From IMG/VR virus record IMGVR_UViG_3300032116_000484, positions 1-41,109 of that record: a stretch of 41,109 nucleotides of DNA; one strand, 5' to 3'. The position numbers and the translations under genes are program-made. This document shows, one piece after another, positions 15,410 to 26,340 of this stretch (the stretch's first letter is position 1; each line of letters begins with the position of its first letter). The stretch is from a virus. Below the pieces are notes generated by a model, which was not told where the DNA came from, made no database searches, and was given only the letters and a program-made list of their open reading frames with translations.

Positions 15410-18400
15410 ATGCCAAGTTACTTAGATTTTGATTCTACTAAAAGATTTAGAGATTATGTGTTAGGTAAAACTTTGAACCAGCCAAACGGCCCTCAAACTT
15501 TTAACTCAGGTAACTATTCTATTCAAAATTTGAGTGATAGTGCAAATATAAATCCGGGTACGGTTGTGGATAATAGAACTCAAATGTTACAACTTCCACA
15601 AACAGGTAACGTTTTTAAACCATTAGAATTTAGTGTAACCGAAAATATAGATACTCTACCAAGAAGAGCAAATCTTAGTTTATACCCATATTTTCAATTA
15701 CAAAACCACAATTTAATAAGTGTATTTAGACAGAATAATTTAGATTCTGAGTCAGAATTAATGAAGTTTGCGGGAAAATATCTATTATCTAACAATGGTC
15801 CCGTTTATTCAAGAATTTCACAAAATATCGAGAGACAAACAAATGGTAGACTTAGGATTGCAGATGCTCTAAATGGAAGTATTTCAACTGCATCGAATAT
15901 TGTAACAGGAAGGGAACCTTTGGTTGCTCCTGATTATAGTATCACCGTTGCGAAAACTTTACCAGGAAAGATTATTGATTTTGTTCAAGTTGCTGCGGGG
16001 GTTGAATTTCCTTTCTCAGAGATACCGGGTCAATATCTTTCCGACCCAAGAAACCCTGTTAATGTAAGACCAACACCCAAAACAGAATTAGGTAAGGTGT
16101 TTCAAGACGTTACAGGTGTTTTAGGTTCATTAATAGGTATAAAGAGAAGACAATCACCGTCAAGAAAACCATCCGATGTAATGATTGAATATCTTGGGGG
16201 CGGTCAAAAAAGTGTTCTTTATGATTTACTGTCATATTCAAAATACTCACCAAATTACACAACATCAGCAAGATCACAAAACACATCGAAGATTTTCAAT
16301 TTTGTCGATAAAGTTGCACAAGGAGTTAAAGACCTTTTAGGTGTTGAGGCTCCAAGAGGTGAGGCTTACATAGGTGATGATAGGGGTAACGATGTAAAAT
16401 ATGCGATGAATGATTTTAACGACATACCCGTTAGAAGTAATTATTTTTTAAGTTTAATGTTTGACCCCGTACAAGCTGAATTGTTCCAAAGAAAGAGAAA
16501 TTATTCTGAAGGTGGTAGTATAACAGGTAAGTTAACATGGATTAGTAGAAATTCTAAAAATGAATTAGGTGCGAACAATAAAGAATGGGCAAATCAACAA
16601 ACAGATTTAGACGATTCACAATCAACATCTTTTGATTTTAGACAAGATTCAATACTAGGGTATACCCAAGAAATTTTAGACTCATTACCATCAAACGGTG
16701 GTGAAGCTCGTTCACATGTTGCTAATGTTATTGATCAAACAAGTAGAATTTTTAGAGAAGGTGATGTTTTGTTAAGTAGAGGTTCTGCGGTTAAATATAT
16801 AGATAAATTTGGAGGAGAAAGTGGTGTAGAATATTGTAGAGTTTGGACTAAAGACAGGTCGTATTTAAATTATTCTGATACAATGAAAAGAACTCAGAAT
16901 ATTAGAAAGTACGATGATAGTATTTTAGATAGAACATGGAATCTTAATATTGCACCAATCTCTAATGGAGGTAAAGACTTCACAGAATCCACAAATATAA
17001 AACCAAGAGGTGATGGTTTTTATGCAAAAAAATATATGTTTTCAATTGAAAACCTAGCATGGAAAACATCAAACACGCCTGGTTTTACTGTAAATGATTT
17101 ACCTTATTGTGAAAGGGGAAATAATGGAGGTAGAGTTATGTGGTTTCCACCATATGACTTAAAAGTGTCAGAACAAAATACAGCTAGATGGGAAAGTAAC
17201 ACATTTTTAGGAAGACCCGAACCAATTTACACATATCAAAATACAGAAAGAAGTGGTCAAGTTTCTTTTAAAGTTGTTGTTGATCATCCGAGTGTACTAA
17301 ATTTATTGGTTAGAGAACATTTCAAAGGAATGTCAGATGAAGAATCTGAAAATTATATAAACGCATTTTTTGCTGGTTGTGAAGAAATCGATTTTTATGA
17401 TTTAATAACAAGATATAGAGAAATAACACCAGATGATGCTAAATCCATTACAGATTATTTGAACGGGAAAAAAGACCCCGATAGAATTAAAGAATTTAAA
17501 ACTGTAACAACAGGCGACGTTCCTAAAAAAGAACCACCTGTTTTGAAAGATAATAGTGAAAAAGTAAATCTCACAGTAAGTTTAAACTTTGCAAATGATT
17601 GGCCTAAAAAAGTCGGAAGTGATGAATTTAAAGGTGCAATATATACATCTGAATATAATAGATCAATTGGTGATACAGGATGGTTGAATTCTACTACGAG
17701 TAATTTGAATTCAATATTAGATGAAATATTATCTGGTACTTCATATAATACCGCGAACGCAATACATGATAAAAAAATCTTATTTGGAAAAGATATTCCA
17801 ACAGGAGAAACACTTACATATAAAAACCAAGTTGTTGCTGATTTAAATAAAGAAATTAACGAAGCACAATCTGGATTTACTAAATATGAAACCCAAACAA
17901 CAACTTTAAAAACAGATATTGAAGCTGGATTAGTAAAAAATTTGTCTGTTCAGATAGGGTCTTCTTGTTCTGCACTAGCGGATAATAATTACAATTTTAG
18001 ATTATCAATTAGAAGAACATATAGTATCATTTTAGATTTTTTAGATAAAATAAAAAAAGATGTTGATGCTAAAAGTATTTTAGACTCTAAATGGCCATCA
18101 TCTTTTAGTGGTAATGCGACTCAACAAACAAATTTTGATTTAGAAATAACACTAAAAGAATTGGGGTATAGTGAATCTGATGGTAAAATAAATTTTAGAA
18201 CAATTAGTTCTGGTGAATTGGCTTCAAATAAAAATAGAGATTGTTCTAATAGTGAATTCAAATATGGTATAGGTAATAGTAATAATAACGATATTTCATT
18301 AAAAGTTGTATCACCTGTTGCATTTGGTTGTAGACAATCCGCCGTGATTTTTGAATATACAAAAACCACGAAACCAGACCCATCTCAATCAACACCTGAA

Positions 18401-20164
18401 CCGGACCCAACAATAAAAACAAGACTAGAACCTACTGACGGACCTACAAACCCTCCATCGTCTAATAAACCACCAATCGATTTGATGAAGAGGATTATTA
18501 TGAAAACACTTAGTGAGTGTTATTATTTTCAAAAGTTAGAAGAAAGTGATCCCGTGGTGTTCAAAACACTTAGAGAAAAATTAAAATATTTTCATCCGGC
18601 TTTTCACTCAACAACACCAGAGGGTCTTAATTCAAGATTAACATTCTTGTTACAATGTATTAGGCCGGGTGATACAATTCCTATAAAGGGATTAAGTGAT
18701 GTTTCTGATTTAAATGCAAGAAATACTTCATTTGGTCCACCACCAATTTGTATACTAAGAGTTGGTGATTTTTATCATTCTAAAGTTATTATCAGAGATG
18801 TTAACATAACATTTGAAGATGCGACATGGGATTTAAATCCAGAAGGTATCGGTGTACAACCAATGATTGCAAACGTATCTCTACAGGTTAACTTTATTGG
18901 TGGACAAGGATTGTCAAAACCAGTCGAAAGACTACAAAACGCATTGTCTTCTAATTTCTATGCAAATACTGAAATGTATGATGAGAGGTCAATTAATACC
19001 GCGGAGACAATAAACGGTCAAAAGAGAGAGGAATTCACTAGAGAATTTTTAGAAAAAATAAGAGAAACACTTCCAAAAATAGAAGATAAACCAAATAATA
19101 GTAAGGGGGATAATTTTTCCGAAGGATACATTGGTAAATTACAATCTACCAATTTAGTTTACACTGAACTAGTTGACGATGTTTATAAATCAACAGAAAA
19201 TTATTTTGAAAAAATTCAATCTTTTTACAATGAGATAGTAAAAGAGTATGGACCATCAATTTCATCCTTTATTTTACACCCAAATTATAGAGAAATTAAA
19301 CAATATGATATATATAACACAACATCATCAAGTGCGGGACTTAATATAGATTTATTTGGTGAGTATCCAACAAATAGACAATTATCTTATTACGTTAAGG
19401 TTTTAAAAGAATCTATGTTAAAGACGTTGTTAACAACTGATATATGTCAAATGATGGGTCTTGATGATGTTTTACCAGTACCAAAACAAAATAAAGCAAA
19501 TGAATTATTACAACCATATTTTAAAACAACAATTGAAACTAAAATAAATTCAATAACAGACAAAGTACAAATCTTATTGAGTGGAAGTGATGGTTTTATT
19601 AAACAAAGAGACGAGGTTATTGAATCTTTAGACAAAGTTAACTTTTTAGTAAAATATGGGTATGATGCTAAAATTACAGGAACAACAGTAACCAAGTGTG
19701 TATTATCAGGATTCACATATAATTTAATTTATGATGAATATGAAAACTGTATAGAACACTTTACAAATAATACAAATAAATTATACGAAGATTTAGATAC
19801 TACAATAAACTATAATAACCCAACAATCACTACGAGTGTACTTTCTGAACTATTATCTGTATTATTAAAAGAAACAGATAAAGAAGGATTTAAAAATGTT
19901 TTTAAAATAGATACTTCAATTTTCGATACAAACACCATGAATAAAATTGAAAGAAAATATGATTCTTTTATTTCTGATTCAATTAAAGATAAAAGGTTTA
20001 GATTAAAAAAACTAAAGAAAAGAAAAAACAACAAAGAGATTTCATTCGCGAAATCTACCGAGTCAGAAGTAACAGATGATGCGGTTAAAAGTGAAGTTAA
20101 AAAATTAAAAGATAAAAATAAAACTCAACCGATAAATAATAAATTAAACTATTTTAACTCATGA
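15410..20164 (+). CDS. Large baseplate/tail-tube-initiator-like protein with an OmpA-like domain
   Basis: A 1584-aa structural protein in the position of T4 gp48/gp54 (tube cap and initiator), between tape measure and LysM-like protein. Residues about 574-630 hold 'MWFPPYDLKVSEQNTARW' then 'FLGRPEPIYTY' and 'ERSG', a pattern of tail-tube/LysM connector proteins. Residues about 715-880 resemble an OmpA C-terminal (peptidoglycan-associating) domain: a strand with 'LNFANDWP', and later 'NYNFRLSIRRTYSIILDFL', which fits the OmpA signature N-x2-LS-x2-R. A Pro/Thr linker follows at about 985-1015, then another tube-like segment (about 1107-1155) with 'FGPPPICILRVGDFY' and 'WDLNPEGIGVQPM'. The C-terminus is charged and Lys-rich. 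It overlaps the next gene by ATGA. The domain reading is by eye. Confidence 0.55.
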   Translation: MPSYLDFDSTKRFRDYVLGKTLNQPNGPQTFNSGNYSIQNLSDSANINPGTVVDNRTQMLQLPQTGNVFKPLEFSVTENIDTLPRRANLSLYPYFQLQNHNLISVFRQNNLDSESELMKFAGKYLLSNNGPVYSRISQNIERQTNGRLRIADALNGSISTASNIVTGREPLVAPDYSITVAKTLPGKIIDFVQVAAGVEFPFSEIPGQYLSDPRNPVNVRPTPKTELGKVFQDVTGVLGSLIGIKRRQSPSRKPSDVMIEYLGGGQKSVLYDLLSYSKYSPNYTTSARSQNTSKIFNFVDKVAQGVKDLLGVEAPRGEAYIGDDRGNDVKYAMNDFNDIPVRSNYFLSLMFDPVQAELFQRKRNYSEGGSITGKLTWISRNSKNELGANNKEWANQQTDLDDSQSTSFDFRQDSILGYTQEILDSLPSNGGEARSHVANVIDQTSRIFREGDVLLSRGSAVKYIDKFGGESGVEYCRVWTKDRSYLNYSDTMKRTQNIRKYDDSILDRTWNLNIAPISNGGKDFTESTNIKPRGDGFYAKKYMFSIENLAWKTSNTPGFTVNDLPYCERGNNGGRVMWFPPYDLKVSEQNTARWESNTFLGRPEPIYTYQNTERSGQVSFKVVVDHPSVLNLLVREHFKGMSDEESENYINAFFAGCEEIDFYDLITRYREITPDDAKSITDYLNGKKDPDRIKEFKTVTTGDVPKKEPPVLKDNSEKVNLTVSLNFANDWPKKVGSDEFKGAIYTSEYNRSIGDTGWLNSTTSNLNSILDEILSGTSYNTANAIHDKKILFGKDIPTGETLTYKNQVVADLNKEINEAQSGFTKYETQTTTLKTDIEAGLVKNLSVQIGSSCSALADNNYNFRLSIRRTYSIILDFLDKIKKDVDAKSILDSKWPSSFSGNATQQTNFDLEITLKELGYSESDGKINFRTISSGELASNKNRDCSNSEFKYGIGNSNNNDISLKVVSPVAFGCRQSAVIFEYTKTTKPDPSQSTPEPDPTIKTRLEPTDGPTNPPSSNKPPIDLMKRIIMKTLSECYYFQKLEESDPVVFKTLREKLKYFHPAFHSTTPEGLNSRLTFLLQCIRPGDTIPIKGLSDVSDLNARNTSFGPPPICILRVGDFYHSKVIIRDVNITFEDATWDLNPEGIGVQPMIANVSLQVNFIGGQGLSKPVERLQNALSSNFYANTEMYDERSINTAETINGQKREEFTREFLEKIRETLPKIEDKPNNSKGDNFSEGYIGKLQSTNLVYTELVDDVYKSTENYFEKIQSFYNEIVKEYGPSISSFILHPNYREIKQYDIYNTTSSSAGLNIDLFGEYPTNRQLSYYVKVLKESMLKTLLTTDICQMMGLDDVLPVPKQNKANELLQPYFKTTIETKINSITDKVQILLSGSDGFIKQRDEVIESLDKVNFLVKYGYDAKITGTTVTKCVLSGFTYNLIYDEYENCIEHFTNNTNKLYEDLDTTINYNNPTITTSVLSELLSVLLKETDKEGFKNVFKIDTSIFDTNTMNKIERKYDSFISDSIKDKRFRLKKLKKRKNNKEISFAKSTESEVTDDAVKSEVKKLKDKNKTQPINNKLNYFNS

Positions 20165-20487
20165 GTAGAAGTTATTTCGATAGGTATCAGTTTTTTATAG
20201 ATGATGGTAAATTCAGAATAGTACCTGGTATTGAAATACCAATAAAAGGTACAGACAAATATCATCAATATAAAAGAGGGAAAGATAGATTAGATAAATT
20301 ATCACAAGAGTTTTATAACACCCCAATTTTTGGTTGGTTAATTATGATGGCCAATCCAACTGCGGGTACTAATGAATTTGAAATTGGAGACAATTACATT
20401 TTAAGAATACCATTTCCCTTGAACTCCACTTTACAAGATTACAAGAGAGGAGTAGAGTTGTATAATTTATATTATGGCGAACAATGA
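20161..20487 (+). CDS. gp53: LysM-like baseplate protein (gp53-like)
   Basis: A 108-aa protein with a LysM-type pattern at about 40-95: 'RGKDRLDKLSQEFYNTPIFG' followed by 'WLIMMANP' and, after a turn, 'FEIGDNYILRIPFPL'. This matches the start of T4 gp53 ('EEIANAIYGNPQLYWVLLM'), whose fold includes a LysM-like unit, and also the gpX-type LysM protein that joins tube and hub in simpler contractile phages. It is shorter than T4 gp53 (196 aa). Its start overlaps the previous stop (ATGA) and its end overlaps the hub gene by 14 nt, so translation of the three is probably coupled. Confidence 0.62.
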   Translation: MSRSYFDRYQFFIDDGKFRIVPGIEIPIKGTDKYHQYKRGKDRLDKLSQEFYNTPIFGWLIMMANPTAGTNEFEIGDNYILRIPFPLNSTLQDYKRGVELYNLYYGEQ

Positions 20488-23400
20488 TTTATCGAATACT
20501 GAAAATATATTAATTAAGACCGATGAGAATAATTTAATATACATCGATCCTAATAGTGTATTGGTTGACGGTCAAGTTCAACCAAGAAACGTGTCTCAAG
20601 AAAAGATGGTTATGTATGTTAATCTTGAGGCTGATATAATTCCAAGAACAACCTTAGCTTCCGATGGTGATAAAAATTCACTTAGAAGTATTGCAAGTGG
20701 AACCTTAAATTTTTTATCCTCTCAAGTGGGTGATGCAACTGATCCATCAAATAGGGCGTTCACAACAAATTGGACAGACGCGTTTTTAGAAACTAATCAA
20801 AAAAAAGATGAAAAGGGAAATCCTGTTGGGGACCCTTTTAGAAGTGATGGATCGGGTCAATCTTTTGGTATCGAAAGTATTTCCGTACAAATAAAGGGAG
20901 CTAACTTTATTCCTCAAGTTGTAATAAATTTTATTGACGTAAGAGGTAAAACATTATTCGATTCACCCGAAAATTCACCATATAAGGCGTTCTTTCATAT
21001 ACCATGGCCGATATTTTATTTATCAATTAAAGGATATTATGGTAAGACAATAAGATATAGACTTCATTTGGTTTCATTTAGTTCAAGATTTAATTCTGGT
21101 TCGGGTAATTTTGAAGTAACAACAAAATTTGTTGGGTCCACATACGCTTTCATGAATGACATTCCATTAAAAGCCATTTTGAATGCACCTTATATGTTTA
21201 TAAGAACAGTTGAGGGATCACAAAAATTTAATGAACAAACTGGTTTGTATGAAAAAAAGGCACTAAAATCATCAAAGGGATATCAAATATTAAAATCAGT
21301 TTATTCTGAAATGAAACAAAAGAAACTGATTCCACAAGATTTTCCAGTTAAGACATTAAGAGAAATCTGTTCACTGGCATCCACATTAGATAAAAAATTA
21401 GAACAACAAATTTTTGACCAAGTCATTGACCCAACCGTTTTGGATGGTATAAGAGCCTACAGAGAAGTTTTAAAAAACTTTGAAGTTGCGGTTAATGGTT
21501 GGAAAAATAAAAATTTAGATTTAACAATATTCACTGATCAATTTATTATTGATTCTGAACCAGCAAGAGGATATGCTTTAAAAGCAAAAGATAAACTCGA
21601 TTTAGTTTTAGTTACTGGTGCCACTGTAAATAATACACTAGAAGGAATAATAAAAACTTATTCAGAAAATTTAAAAATATTACAAAAAACTTTTAACGAT
21701 AACGTAAAGAAAAATGAGAAAGGTGAAATCGTCGGAGTCGTTGTTAATACAAGACTATTATCAAACACTTTACCACCAATTACCACTTATTACAATAAAC
21801 TTCAAAACGACCCATCAAAGTATTATATATTATTTGACAAGTTAATGTCAGACATACACTCAATCAAAAAAGTGTTTTTTGAACAAAACGTGAAAATTGA
21901 AAAAGAGATTGAGAAACAAATGAATAACATAATAAAGAATCCAAGTAAGGGTTTTGGTTTCGAACCTACTGTAAGAAATTTATTTGCGGTAGTATTAGCG
22001 AATGCAGAGGTTTATGTCAGAATGATGAAAGATGTTCACTTTGACGCCTTTAATGTTTCGAATGATAGAAAAACCCTTATCGGTAAATTTTCTGATGAGT
22101 CGGTTGGCGATGCGATTTATCCATGGCCAGAAATCAAAAAAACAACACCTGGTGATAAACAAAGAGTTATTGCATATCCAGGTGAACCAGAATTACAGGA
22201 TAAATTACAATCATATAATGGTTTATTGTGGCCTGAAGTTTCTTTCATTGAAGAATTTATTGGAGTATCAACAAACGTCAAAGACCCATTAGTTGAAAGA
22301 GAAGGTGGTGTAAATGATTTACAATATATTTTCGAAAGCAATCAAGAAGAGTCAAGGATAAACGATATAAGTCAACTATTCAGAGTACAAGATACATTAC
22401 CATATGGTAACAGAACCCCCGTTTCGTTTTTATATGAAATATATGAAAGAGCGAAACAGATGACATTAGTTGATTCTTTTGATTTTAGTGTTTTAATTGA
22501 ATTAGCCAACATTGAATTTAAAACCATTCAACAAGTTGCTGGAGAAGAATTAGATATTTTAGACATATTAAAAACCCATATTAATTCAAAAGATAAACTT
22601 TTGGAATACATGAAAAAACTTTCACCATATGAAAGGTTTGAAAATTATAAGGAATCCGTACCAACAACAAATTATTTAAAAGAGACCATTACAAAATCAT
22701 TTAGAATTGATCAATATAGAGGTTTAGATACATCTAAAAGCGTTGATTTAACACCATATGAGAAATTAGATAAGTTTTTAATAAATTATACACCAGAGGA
22801 ATATAGAAAAAACATATTCCCATTCAATTCAAGCAAATATTTGTCTTATATCAATAAAAATAGTTTTACTGATGACGAATTTAAGTTTAAAGGTATTTTT
22901 AGATTAAGTAATGATACGGATGATTTTATAACAACGCCATTTAATATAAAACAATGGATTAAATCTCTGTATAGACCCTTAAATGAAAATTATAATTTAT
23001 TTACACGAGAATATACAATAGGTGATAATTTTACACACATTTTAAATACACCATATTTTCACAAACAATTATATAGTGACTTTAATAAAACAACGTCTTT
23101 TGGAAAATATGTCGGTTCGGCATATCTATTATTAAATTCACTCCCTTATTTAGATTTGAGAGATGAGATAAGTTTTCAAAGGGCCGATAATAATTCCACA
23201 CTAAACACACTTGAATCTAAAAGATTATCATCAATTTTTAGAGAAATTGGTGCAACACACTATGTTCCATATCATTTGATTGTTAAGTGGGGGTCAATAT
23301 ATCATAGATACAAAAAGAAAAAAATAGAGGGTATTGATATATTAAATGGATTTACAACATCTAACACTGACACTACAACCACAAATATAAATGGACAACA

Positions 23401-26293
23401 ATTTTTTGACATACCTTCTATTGGTTCGAGTTTGAATATATATCAATTATCGGGACAAACGGTTTCACATGCTTTAGGTAAAGACGTAGGTGTTCATCCT
23501 TACTATGATGCAATTTACCATCAAATAGTTAATGGGTATAATCACTTTGTTGTTTCTTCAGGTAAAACATCATTTGAAACCAACGTATCAAATAACACAA
23601 TAAATTTAAAATATAGACAAAGAGAAAACGGGTTAAATTATTGGACACAATATGTGGACAATTCAAAATTTACACCAAATGATTTAACATACACAATATT
23701 ACCCTGTGATGGATTTAATCCCGCAATTAATTTAAAATCTAAAGTAAATGGTATTGAACCATCTAATTTTGATTTTGGTACATCCGAACAATTTAATTTT
23801 AGATTAGTTTGGAAAACCGAATATGTTGAGGAGAACTATAGTGGTAAAACATTTACATCACCATCAGAATACAATATGAAGGCTGGTGGAGATATTTTAC
23901 AACTATCTAATGACCAAGAAAAAATATATGATTTAATTGCAACTTTTAGTCCGCAAATATTAGATGAATTTGAGGACATCTTTTTACAATTTAGTTCTGA
24001 ATTTGTTGAAATTGAGAATCCAGTTAAGAAATTTGATAATGTTGTGTTTGATAATTTCCAAAAATTATTAAAGGAAATTGTAACAGTAAAAAAGGAATCG
24101 GGAGATGGGGATATAGAAGAAACAATTATAAAAATTGTAAACAAACAAAGTAAAAAATTAGCGGAAATATCAGAATTGATATGTAGTGAGAGAAATATGT
24201 TGAAAATTACATTAGGAAATCCAAAAGAACTAGATTCATATGTTTTGGATAACTATGTAAATAATGAATTACCTTTTGGTGAATATAATTTTGCTTCACA
24301 AAGTGGAAATACGAAATATCTTGAATTATATGTTGGTGAAAACCCTGACACAGGTATAACCTATTTAGATTTTTTTAACATATCTGATATTGCACTAAAT
24401 GAGGAAAACATTTTATTATTTAGACCTTTAATATTGATTTATGGTGGTTATATAAAAAATGGTGGAACGAATAATGTAACGGCATTTTCAAATTATTTAA
24501 AAAACAATATATTAGATAAACCAAACACCTCAATAATACCTGGTGGGGCAAATAACAGACTTAATTTATTTTTATTACAATTAATTAGTAAATTTTCTTC
24601 TTTAAAAATAGAAAAGAACAATGCTAGTATAGACTTTGTAGATGGTTATAATAATAGACAAATTAAGGTAGAACTTTATAACACATTCAAATCATTTAAT
24701 GATAAATGGGTTGCGGGTAATTCATTGGGACAAAGACTTTTGTTTGAAGAATTTTTATTTTTAGACAGAGCTAATAGAGATATTGGTAGTAAAGCATATT
24801 TGAATATAAGTAAGTTTAGTGCATTAACAAACAATAAAAATGACAAGGCAAATCTTTATTCTACAATTTCCATGTTATTAAAAGATAGTGGGTTTGACAT
24901 GAGAGCATTACCCGCGTATATTAACTTTTATGGAACCAATATATCAAACAGATCCAAAATTACACCCTCCAAAAAGGTAGCCGAAAATTTATTTGGAACA
25001 TTCTTAGATGTCGATTATGAAGAATCATCACCTAAAATAATTGTTCAGTTTGTTGGTCCAACATCTAAACATACCGCTGATGGAGATAAAAACTTTAATA
25101 AGTTTAATGATGATAGTTTTGATATCTCGAACAGAAATAAAAATCCGTTAATTGTAACTCTTCCTGAATTGTACGATATTGACCAATTAAATAAATCCAA
25201 TAAAGTAGTTGCTTTTGAGGTTAGCTTCGGTGACCAATATCAAAATATTTTCAAAGGAGTAACACTTGATCAAACTACACTAAGAAACACATCAGAATCT
25301 TTTGTTGTATTGGAAAACTTAGCTAGATCAGAATCGGGAGCAGGCACATACAATGTGGACGTTAGTCTTTTTGATTATTATAAACAGGCATCATATTCTT
25401 GTGACGTTACTTGTATGGGTAATGTGATGATTCAACCAACAATGTATTTTTATTTGAAAAATATACCCATGTTCAGAGGAACATATTGGATAACCGAGGT
25501 TAGTCATAATATTAGAAATAACAATATTGAGACTTCGTTTAAAGGAACAAGAATACCGGTTGCATCGTTACCTGATCCAGAGGATTCGTTTGTATCAAGT
25601 TATAAGTCACTTTTAGATAAAATAACAAATGCTGCTCGAGCAATTGTTAAGAGAGCAGATGCATCAAGTACAACTGGTACAACCGAACAAGTTATTAGAA
25701 CACCTGAGGGTAATTTTACAACTGATTTAGGTAAAACAAAAATTAACGGAGAAGTATTAGTTCAAAGTGCGGGTATTAGTGAATTTGGTATTCCATATAA
25801 TGGATTTGGTAATGAGAAGTACATTCAGAAAATAAAATATGGAAATACGGGGGAATGGTTTAGGGCTGTGGTTGTTAGAATGGGAATGGAATCAAAAATT
25901 TACACCATACCCGATACAACACATATGTCTTTGTTAACTAGATTAAGAAATACCGCAAATGTTAATTCCGAAGGTGAAACTGGTTTAAAATGGTCAGAAT
26001 TAAATGTTTTATCAAATTCTCACAACTTTTATTCTACAAAGTTTCAATTTACAAATAGTATAACCGCGGATAAAATCATAACAGGAACGACTGAATTTCT
26101 GAATCCAAATAACGGTAAAACATCGTCAGTTAGCCCAATATATGATATAGATAGAAGGGTTGAAACACTTAACGTTTCAGGACCGGTTAATATTGGACCG
26201 TTTATTGATGGATATGGTATTGCATTATCAAATAAATTAATGGAGACTTTACGTATTCAAGAGGGAGATGTTCTATATTTTAGAATAAAATAA
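20474..26293 (+). CDS. Very large baseplate hub protein
   Basis: A 1939-aa structural protein in the hub position (gp27/gpD-type) of the tail cluster. The N-terminal domain (about 131-235) has 'FIDVRGKTLFDSPENSPY', 'HIPWPIFYLSIKGYYGK' and 'GNFEVTTKFVGSTYAFM', a set seen in large T4-like phage structural proteins. The middle (about 240-1600) shows long mixed helix and strand without a recognised domain. Residues about 1639-1695 look like the gpD/gp27 type of hub ending: 'GNVMIQPTMYFYLKNIPMF' then 'GTYWITEVSHNIR' and 'TSFKGTRIP'. The last 240 residues form a separate beta-rich domain; its end, 'IALSNKLMETLRIQEGDVLY', is faintly like a double-psi barrel but without clear catalytic residues. No lysozyme motif of gp5 was found. 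It overlaps the LysM-like gene by 14 nt. Confidence 0.6.
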   Translation: MANNDLSNTENILIKTDENNLIYIDPNSVLVDGQVQPRNVSQEKMVMYVNLEADIIPRTTLASDGDKNSLRSIASGTLNFLSSQVGDATDPSNRAFTTNWTDAFLETNQKKDEKGNPVGDPFRSDGSGQSFGIESISVQIKGANFIPQVVINFIDVRGKTLFDSPENSPYKAFFHIPWPIFYLSIKGYYGKTIRYRLHLVSFSSRFNSGSGNFEVTTKFVGSTYAFMNDIPLKAILNAPYMFIRTVEGSQKFNEQTGLYEKKALKSSKGYQILKSVYSEMKQKKLIPQDFPVKTLREICSLASTLDKKLEQQIFDQVIDPTVLDGIRAYREVLKNFEVAVNGWKNKNLDLTIFTDQFIIDSEPARGYALKAKDKLDLVLVTGATVNNTLEGIIKTYSENLKILQKTFNDNVKKNEKGEIVGVVVNTRLLSNTLPPITTYYNKLQNDPSKYYILFDKLMSDIHSIKKVFFEQNVKIEKEIEKQMNNIIKNPSKGFGFEPTVRNLFAVVLANAEVYVRMMKDVHFDAFNVSNDRKTLIGKFSDESVGDAIYPWPEIKKTTPGDKQRVIAYPGEPELQDKLQSYNGLLWPEVSFIEEFIGVSTNVKDPLVEREGGVNDLQYIFESNQEESRINDISQLFRVQDTLPYGNRTPVSFLYEIYERAKQMTLVDSFDFSVLIELANIEFKTIQQVAGEELDILDILKTHINSKDKLLEYMKKLSPYERFENYKESVPTTNYLKETITKSFRIDQYRGLDTSKSVDLTPYEKLDKFLINYTPEEYRKNIFPFNSSKYLSYINKNSFTDDEFKFKGIFRLSNDTDDFITTPFNIKQWIKSLYRPLNENYNLFTREYTIGDNFTHILNTPYFHKQLYSDFNKTTSFGKYVGSAYLLLNSLPYLDLRDEISFQRADNNSTLNTLESKRLSSIFREIGATHYVPYHLIVKWGSIYHRYKKKKIEGIDILNGFTTSNTDTTTTNINGQQFFDIPSIGSSLNIYQLSGQTVSHALGKDVGVHPYYDAIYHQIVNGYNHFVVSSGKTSFETNVSNNTINLKYRQRENGLNYWTQYVDNSKFTPNDLTYTILPCDGFNPAINLKSKVNGIEPSNFDFGTSEQFNFRLVWKTEYVEENYSGKTFTSPSEYNMKAGGDILQLSNDQEKIYDLIATFSPQILDEFEDIFLQFSSEFVEIENPVKKFDNVVFDNFQKLLKEIVTVKKESGDGDIEETIIKIVNKQSKKLAEISELICSERNMLKITLGNPKELDSYVLDNYVNNELPFGEYNFASQSGNTKYLELYVGENPDTGITYLDFFNISDIALNEENILLFRPLILIYGGYIKNGGTNNVTAFSNYLKNNILDKPNTSIIPGGANNRLNLFLLQLISKFSSLKIEKNNASIDFVDGYNNRQIKVELYNTFKSFNDKWVAGNSLGQRLLFEEFLFLDRANRDIGSKAYLNISKFSALTNNKNDKANLYSTISMLLKDSGFDMRALPAYINFYGTNISNRSKITPSKKVAENLFGTFLDVDYEESSPKIIVQFVGPTSKHTADGDKNFNKFNDDSFDISNRNKNPLIVTLPELYDIDQLNKSNKVVAFEVSFGDQYQNIFKGVTLDQTTLRNTSESFVVLENLARSESGAGTYNVDVSLFDYYKQASYSCDVTCMGNVMIQPTMYFYLKNIPMFRGTYWITEVSHNIRNNNIETSFKGTRIPVASLPDPEDSFVSSYKSLLDKITNAARAIVKRADASSTTGTTEQVIRTPEGNFTTDLGKTKINGEVLVQSAGISEFGIPYNGFGNEKYIQKIKYGNTGEWFRAVVVRMGMESKIYTIPDTTHMSLLTRLRNTANVNSEGETGLKWSELNVLSNSHNFYSTKFQFTNSITADKIITGTTEFLNPNNGKTSSVSPIYDIDRRVETLNVSGPVNIGPFIDGYGIALSNKLMETLRIQEGDVLYFRIK

Positions 26294-26315
26294 GAAACAT
26301 TAATAATATACGGGA

Positions 26316-26329
26316 TATTTATATTTATA
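26316..26329 (+). promoter_or_regulatory. Double late-type TATTTATA box
   Basis: Two overlapping TATTTATA octamers (26316-26323 and 26322-26329), 11 nt before the ATG at 26341. They probably drive the three small genes that follow. Confidence 0.55.
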
Positions 26330-26340
26330 ACGAAAATATT

